NCBI GenBank assembly: GCA_037481715.1
Contig: JBBFLD010000006.1
Span: forward strand, 1 to 64,000
Source: Rosettibacter sp037481715
GTDB taxonomy: Bacteria; Bacteroidota; Ignavibacteria; Ignavibacteriales; Melioribacteraceae
DNA length: 64,000 bases
Reading direction: 5' to 3'
Below, piece by piece: positions 59,608-64,000 of this stretch (position 1 is its first letter; each line of letters begins with the position of its first letter). The position numbers and the translations under genes were made by a program. The notes below the pieces were generated by a model. That model saw only the letters and a program-made list of their open reading frames with translations. It was not told the DNA's origin and did not search any database.

Positions 59608-61080
59608 ATGGATAATTTTTTTGAAAATCTTAAGAAATATCACTTTGAATTCAAGCATCTTACTGTTTTGTTTGTCGGCTTAATAATTTTCCAATTGATT
59701 TTATCTTTTGTGCATAAAACTTCTCTGCGCAATTTTGTTGAAAATGCTCAGGAATGGTATCAAAAAAATTCTGCAGAAAGACTGGCTAATTTAACAACAA
59801 CTTCACTTGAATTATTTTATGAAACTGTAAAAATGAGAAAAACAATTGACCCGAATGAAAAGCGCAGGATTATTCAATTCTTTGATATAATTCTAAATCA
59901 ACAAATACTTCAGCAGAACATTGAAGAAATTTGTCTCCTCGTTGGTGAAGGAGATAAAATAAAAGCAATTGACAACGGCAATGATTTATTTGCGATTATG
60001 TTTGAAGATAAAGAAGGAAGCAGCCATTCTACGCGTCATCGTTCTGCAATTGAATTATACAAAAAAGTAAAAAGTGAATTAATCGGCAGTGAACAGATTG
60101 TAAACATTTTACTAAATAAAAATACTTATCACATATTTGTTCCTTTTGTGCCTAATGGTGAATATGCAGGTGCATTATACATTCGTAATACTCCTGATTT
60201 TTCTTTTATTCAAAGAGAAATGGTTTCGAGTTATGAAGAAACATCAATAATTTATTCTGCACTTTTTTTGCTTGGACTGCTTGCAATGTATTACATTTCA
60301 ACTTACACAGTGAAAGAAAGAGATGAAGCTCAAAAGCTTTTAATGGAAGAACATGAAAGAAACATTAAACAACAAATTGAACACGAAAAAGAATCAATGT
60401 TTACAAAAAGAATTTATCACACACATCACAAAGCAGAAAAAGTAATGGGCTTTATCAAAGAAGATTTAAGAACACTTTCTACAGAAAATATCGACGAGGT
60501 TAAATATCGAGCAACTAAGTATTCGAATTTTATTTCTCGTGTAATTTATGATATGAAATGGTATGAACCGCCAATTCAAACAATTCGAAATCCATCTTTC
60601 TCAACTGATTTAAATGAAGTAATAAAATTTATGGTTGAAAATATTTTCAACAGAACTTCAAGGAAATCAAAATCTTTTGAAATAAAATTGAATCTTGATG
60701 AAAAAGTTCCTAAAGTAAATATTAATGAATTTGTAGTCTGGGAAATTTTAGAACCATTAATCCAAAACAGTATTGACCATGGCGGCGATACTGGATTGTT
60801 AATTACAATTACAACCAAGTATAATCCTGAAACAAAAATTTCCAACATCATAATTGAAGATAATGGAAAAGGAATTAAACCCGAACTATTAGAAGTAAAT
60901 GAAAAAGGAATCAAAAAAATTTTTCTTGAAAATGTATCTACAAAAAATTTGTCTCATGCCAACAGCGGTTACGGCTGCTATATAGCTTATGAAATTTCCA
61001 AACAAAGATGTGGATGGGATATTGATGCAGAAAATCTGCCAGAAAAAGGTTGCAGGTTTACAATCACAATTCGAAATTAA
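59608..61080 (+). CDS. Histidine kinase with atypical phospho-acceptor region
   Basis: In the 490-residue protein TM1 is at about 17-35, a periplasmic domain of about 36-205 (no clear family), TM2 at about 213-232, then a coiled coil (EAQKLLMEEHERNIKQQIEH). No canonical HisKA box is present; the cluster H271-T-H273-H274 in RIYHTHHKAEKVMGF is the most likely phospho-acceptor. The ATPase domain shows EPLIQNSIDHG (N box), IEDNGKGIKPE (G1) and HANSGYGCYIAYEI (G2). It lies between the solute-binding protein (6-base gap) and the regulator (12-base gap), so it probably receives its signal from the former. Confidence 0.85.
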   Translation: MDNFFENLKKYHFEFKHLTVLFVGLIIFQLILSFVHKTSLRNFVENAQEWYQKNSAERLANLTTTSLELFYETVKMRKTIDPNEKRRIIQFFDIILNQQILQQNIEEICLLVGEGDKIKAIDNGNDLFAIMFEDKEGSSHSTRHRSAIELYKKVKSELIGSEQIVNILLNKNTYHIFVPFVPNGEYAGALYIRNTPDFSFIQREMVSSYEETSIIYSALFLLGLLAMYYISTYTVKERDEAQKLLMEEHERNIKQQIEHEKESMFTKRIYHTHHKAEKVMGFIKEDLRTLSTENIDEVKYRATKYSNFISRVIYDMKWYEPPIQTIRNPSFSTDLNEVIKFMVENIFNRTSRKSKSFEIKLNLDEKVPKVNINEFVVWEILEPLIQNSIDHGGDTGLLITITTKYNPETKISNIIIEDNGKGIKPELLEVNEKGIKKIFLENVSTKNLSHANSGYGCYIAYEISKQRCGWDIDAENLPEKGCRFTITIRN

Positions 61081-61092
61081 TTTGGAGCAACA

Positions 61093-62553
61093 ATGAATAA
61101 ATATGAACAAATTAAAATATTGCTTATAGAAGACGAAGATTTTGATGTTCGACGTGTTGAAAACACAATTAAACCTTTTGCCGATAGAATAAAAATTTGT
61201 GAAGTAGTTTCAGATGGAAAATCGGCTCTTGAACTTCTGGAAGCAGACAAAAATAATTTTGATGTTGTAATAATGGATTACCAAATTGCGGGCGGTCTGC
61301 ACGGTGAATATCTAATCAAAAAAATAAAGGATTTTGATCCATCACTTCAAATTATTGTAATCACAAAAATGACTGTAAATGTAACAGATTATGAATTTGC
61401 ACACAGTCTAATTGAAGCAGGAGCTTTCTGGTATTGCACAAAATATCCTGGAGATATCGAAGAACACATTTATCAGCCAACAGATTTTATAATGTCAATC
61501 TTTAATGCTTATGAAAAAAGAAAATTAATTAAAGAAAAACAGAAGTCGACACAAAAATTAAGAAAGAATGTTGATGATATTCTATCTTCAAAAAAAATTA
61601 TTGGAGTTTCTCAAACTGCAGAACATTTACGAGAACAAATAAAAAAATATTCAAACAGCAATGTGCCTGTTCTAATTACAGGATTATCCGGAACAGGAAA
61701 AGAACTCGTTGCATACAACATTCATTACAACAGTCCAAGAAAATATGAAAACTTTGTTCCAATAAATTGCGGCGGTATACCAGACCAATTAATTGAAAGT
61801 GAGCTATTTGGTTATGAAAAAGGTGCATTTACAGGTGCAGAAAAAAGTAAACCAGGATTATTTGAAATAGCAAACAATGGAACAATTTTTTTGGATGAAA
61901 TTTCTGAATTGCCGCTTTCATCTCAGGTAAAACTGCTTCGCGTGCTTCAGGATGGCGAAGTTGAAAAACTTGGCAGAACTGATAAAATTAAAGTTGATGT
62001 TAGAATAATTTCTGCAACAAATAAAAATCTTGAAGAAGAAGTAAAAGAAAAAAGATTTCGTGAAGATTTGTATTATCGATTGAATGTTATCAATATTCAT
62101 ATTCCACCACTAAGAGAAAGGAAAGAGGATATAATTTGTTTGATTGATTATTACATGAATCAATTCGCAATTGAAATAGGAAGAGAAGCTCCTGTAATCT
62201 CAGAAGATGCAATGAAATTACTTGTTGATTATGATTGGCCTGGGAATATTCGCGAACTCAAAAATCTTGTTCAGCGTCTACTATTTTTTGATGATAAAAT
62301 AATTACTCCAAAACTAATTGAAACTGCTCTCGGCAAAAAAATTAATGAACTTGAAGACTACTTTGGAAACGAAGGAATAAGTTTTAAAGCTCCAAATGGT
62401 CCTTTACCACTTAAACAAATGGAAAGAATTTTCCGTGAAAAATATTTTAGATATATCAGAAGCAAAGTAAATTCTGATCAGGAAGCTGCATCAATTCTTG
62501 GATTAGCACCACCAAATTATCACAGAATGTGCAAAGAATTAGGGCTGAAGTAG
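61093..62553 (+). CDS. Sigma-54-dependent response regulator (NtrC family)
   Basis: The 486-residue regulator has a receiver domain at about 6-135 with D62 (VVIMDYQIAGG), an AAA+ domain at about 168-400 (Walker A GLSGTGKE 197-204, GAFTGA sigma-54 contact loop 244-249, Walker B GTIFLDEI 263-270, REDLYYRLNVINI and the arginine-rich PPLRERKEDI), and a Fis-like C-terminal helix-turn-helix (ASILGLAPPNYHRMCKELG). It activates sigma-54 promoters once phosphorylated by the adjacent kinase. It is the last gene of the four-gene operon; its targets are not in the immediate neighbourhood. Confidence 0.95.
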   Translation: MNKYEQIKILLIEDEDFDVRRVENTIKPFADRIKICEVVSDGKSALELLEADKNNFDVVIMDYQIAGGLHGEYLIKKIKDFDPSLQIIVITKMTVNVTDYEFAHSLIEAGAFWYCTKYPGDIEEHIYQPTDFIMSIFNAYEKRKLIKEKQKSTQKLRKNVDDILSSKKIIGVSQTAEHLREQIKKYSNSNVPVLITGLSGTGKELVAYNIHYNSPRKYENFVPINCGGIPDQLIESELFGYEKGAFTGAEKSKPGLFEIANNGTIFLDEISELPLSSQVKLLRVLQDGEVEKLGRTDKIKVDVRIISATNKNLEEEVKEKRFREDLYYRLNVINIHIPPLRERKEDIICLIDYYMNQFAIEIGREAPVISEDAMKLLVDYDWPGNIRELKNLVQRLLFFDDKIITPKLIETALGKKINELEDYFGNEGISFKAPNGPLPLKQMERIFREKYFRYIRSKVNSDQEAASILGLAPPNYHRMCKELGLK

Positions 62554-62752
62554 AATTGGTTAGGGTTAAAGGTTGCAGATTGAAGGTTTCGTGTTAAAAA
62601 TTAGAGTTTAGGGTTGTCAGTTAAAGATTATATATGTATTACTCCACTTATTTCATCATTCCATTATTCCACTTATTTCTATTTCTTGCTTCAATCAATT
62701 TCAAAAAAGTTTTAGTAATTTATAGGTTACGATTTCATAACTTCATCAAAAA

Positions 62753-64000
62753 ATGAAAGAAGATAAAGAAATACAAAGCCAGAAAATTATAATTAAAGGA
62801 GCGCGGCAGCATAATCTTAAAAATATATCTCTCGAAATTCCCAAAAATAAATTAATTGTTTTTACTGGTGTAAGCGGAAGTGGCAAATCTTCTCTTGTAT
62901 TTGATACAATTTATGCAGAAGGTCAGCGAAGATATGTCGAGAGTTTGTCTTCCTATGCAAGACAATTTTTAGAAAGAATGAACAAGCCTGATGTAGATTT
63001 TATCTATGGAATTTCACCAGCTGTTGCAATTGAACAAAAAACAGGAGCTCGTAATCCAAGGTCTACTGTAGGAACAAGTACAGAAATTTATGATTACTTA
63101 AGGCTTTTATTTTCTCGAATTGGCAAAACTATCTGCTTTAACTGCGGCAATGAAGTAAAAAAAGATACAGTTGCAACTGTATCTCAATGGCTCGAAACAC
63201 AAAATGAAGAAGATAAATTTTATATTGGATTTCCAATTCATTATCACGAAGGAAGAACAATCGAAGAAGAAATTGATTTATTAAAGAAAAAAGGATTTTT
63301 CAGAATTTTTTATAAAAATGAATTGATTGATATCAACTCTCAACCAATTGAAGAAATTAAAGCCAAGATTAATCACAACTCTAAAAAAGAAATTATTATT
63401 GTTCTTGACCGATTCAAAATCAAAAAAGGAAAAGTAAGAGAAACTCTTGCTGAATCAATTGAAATTAGTTTCAAAGAAGGGGAAGGAAGATTAACAATTA
63501 TAAATGCAGATAAAAATGAATTAAAACATTTTACAAAATTTTATGAATGCTGCGGAATTAGATACGAAGAACCCGAACCGCGATTCTTTTCCTTCAATAA
63601 TCCTTTTGGCGCATGTCCTGTTTGTCAGGGATTTGGCAAAACAATGGATTACGACATGAATCTAATTGTTCCAGACCCAAACTTAAGCATTAGCGAAGGT
63701 GCCATTGCTCCATGGAGAACCGTTAAGCATAGTTCATATCTGCGAGATTTAATTAGAAATAACAACGGCAGAATTCCTCTTAATGTTCCATTCAAAAATT
63801 TAACACAGGAACAAATAAATCTTTTAAAAGAAGGATTCGGTGGATTTGCAGGAATTAATGGTTTCTTCAAACATCTTGAAGAAAAAACTTACAAAATGCA
63901 CATAAGAGTTCTTTTAAGTAAATACAGAGGTTACACAACATGTTCTGCATGTCGAGGTTCTCGATTACGACGCGAAGCACTTCAAGTTAAAATTGCCGAT
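62753..64000 (+). CDS. uvrA: Excinuclease ABC subunit A, N-terminal part (runs off window)
   Basis: The first 416 codons of UvrA are present and the reading frame is open to the last base. The damage-recognition ATPase of nucleotide excision repair is recognised from IIIKGARQHNLKNISLEI, Walker A FTGVSGSGKSSLVFDTIYA, the UvrB-interaction/signature region EGQRRYVESLSSYARQFLER, the first zinc module beginning CFNCGNEVKKD and continuing through GACPVCQGFGKTM, and a CSACRGSRLRREAL motif near the window end. The start is set at ATG 62753. The 199-base gap before it contains a GGTTAGGGTTAAAGGTT-like low-complexity stretch. Confidence 0.95.
   Translation, partial: MKEDKEIQSQKIIIKGARQHNLKNISLEIPKNKLIVFTGVSGSGKSSLVFDTIYAEGQRRYVESLSSYARQFLERMNKPDVDFIYGISPAVAIEQKTGARNPRSTVGTSTEIYDYLRLLFSRIGKTICFNCGNEVKKDTVATVSQWLETQNEEDKFYIGFPIHYHEGRTIEEEIDLLKKKGFFRIFYKNELIDINSQPIEEIKAKINHNSKKEIIIVLDRFKIKKGKVRETLAESIEISFKEGEGRLTIINADKNELKHFTKFYECCGIRYEEPEPRFFSFNNPFGACPVCQGFGKTMDYDMNLIVPDPNLSISEGAIAPWRTVKHSSYLRDLIRNNNGRIPLNVPFKNLTQEQINLLKEGFGGFAGINGFFKHLEEKTYKMHIRVLLSKYRGYTTCSACRGSRLRREALQVKIAD

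Noticed and set aside
1..64000. CRISPR arrays, tRNA or rRNA genes, insertion sequences with transposase, prophage
   Set aside because: None seen: the repeats are irregularly spaced and of different families, no transposase, integrase or phage structural gene is encoded, and no tRNA-like cloverleaf was recognised.

Overview
The window is AT-rich by eye, densely coded, with long co-directional operons and dispersed intergenic repeats. The gene mix suggests an environmental, anaerobic or facultative member of the Bacteroidota/Chlorobi group, most likely an Ignavibacteria-like organism. That mix is multihaem cytochromes with HybA/NrfD-type partners, oxygen-independent haem synthesis, a chorismate mutase-prephenate dehydratase-DAHP synthase fusion and a MerTP-type mercury operon. 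The lineage is an inference from gene content; no rRNA or tRNA gene is visible.

Layout. 0.3-9.9 kb: mixed housekeeping genes (hemL, miaB, a PflA-like radical SAM protein, an FKBP isomerase, a DUF1028 protein, a hotdog thioesterase, an MFS exporter, hemB). 10-17.8 kb: a redox or stress region with a Crp/Fnr-type regulator, thioredoxin-like, AhpD-like, YceI, peroxiredoxin and histidine kinase genes. Three near-identical palindromes (TGTCAA-N4-TTGACA) precede three transcription units here, and two of the genes are frameshifted. 17.9-20.8 kb: a compact mercury-resistance operon merR-merTP-merA whose two internal gaps both carry dispersed repeats. 21.5-23.8 kb: zwf-pgl. 24-36.7 kb: the haem operon (ccsA/hemX-like, hemA, hemC, hemD, hemE, hemN, hemH) plus a protoporphyrinogen oxidase and an M3 peptidase. 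A two-gene AbiEii-type toxin-antitoxin-like module, with its own inverted-repeat operator, sits between hemN and hemH. Together with hemL and hemB, every step from glutamyl-tRNA to protohaem is encoded within 36 kb.

36.8-50.8 kb: an eleven-gene electron-transfer cluster on the minus strand, from a recognisable promoter at about 50.83 kb to a terminator at 36.81 kb. In transcription order it holds a Tat-exported four-cluster ferredoxin, an NrfD-type quinone-site membrane protein, a 13-haem cytochrome, a histidine kinase with two c-haem motifs in its sensor and a zinc-ribbon-like insertion in its ATPase domain, two response regulators fused to GcvH-like domains, a 16-haem cytochrome fused to a b-type membrane domain, a four-haem c554-like protein, an outer-membrane barrel, a 14-haem cytochrome and a 9-haem lipoprotein. 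I count 56 c-haem motifs outside the kinase. The order implies a conduit from the quinone pool across the periplasm to the outer membrane, under control of its own haem-sensing two-component system.

51-64 kb: the aromatic amino acid fusion enzyme, an outer-membrane barrel, glutaredoxin, a groES without groEL, a cupin and TPP-enzyme pair, then an operon of parvulin foldase, membrane-anchored solute-binding protein, histidine kinase and sigma-54 response regulator (a solute-sensing system without a transporter), and the start of uvrA, which runs off the window.
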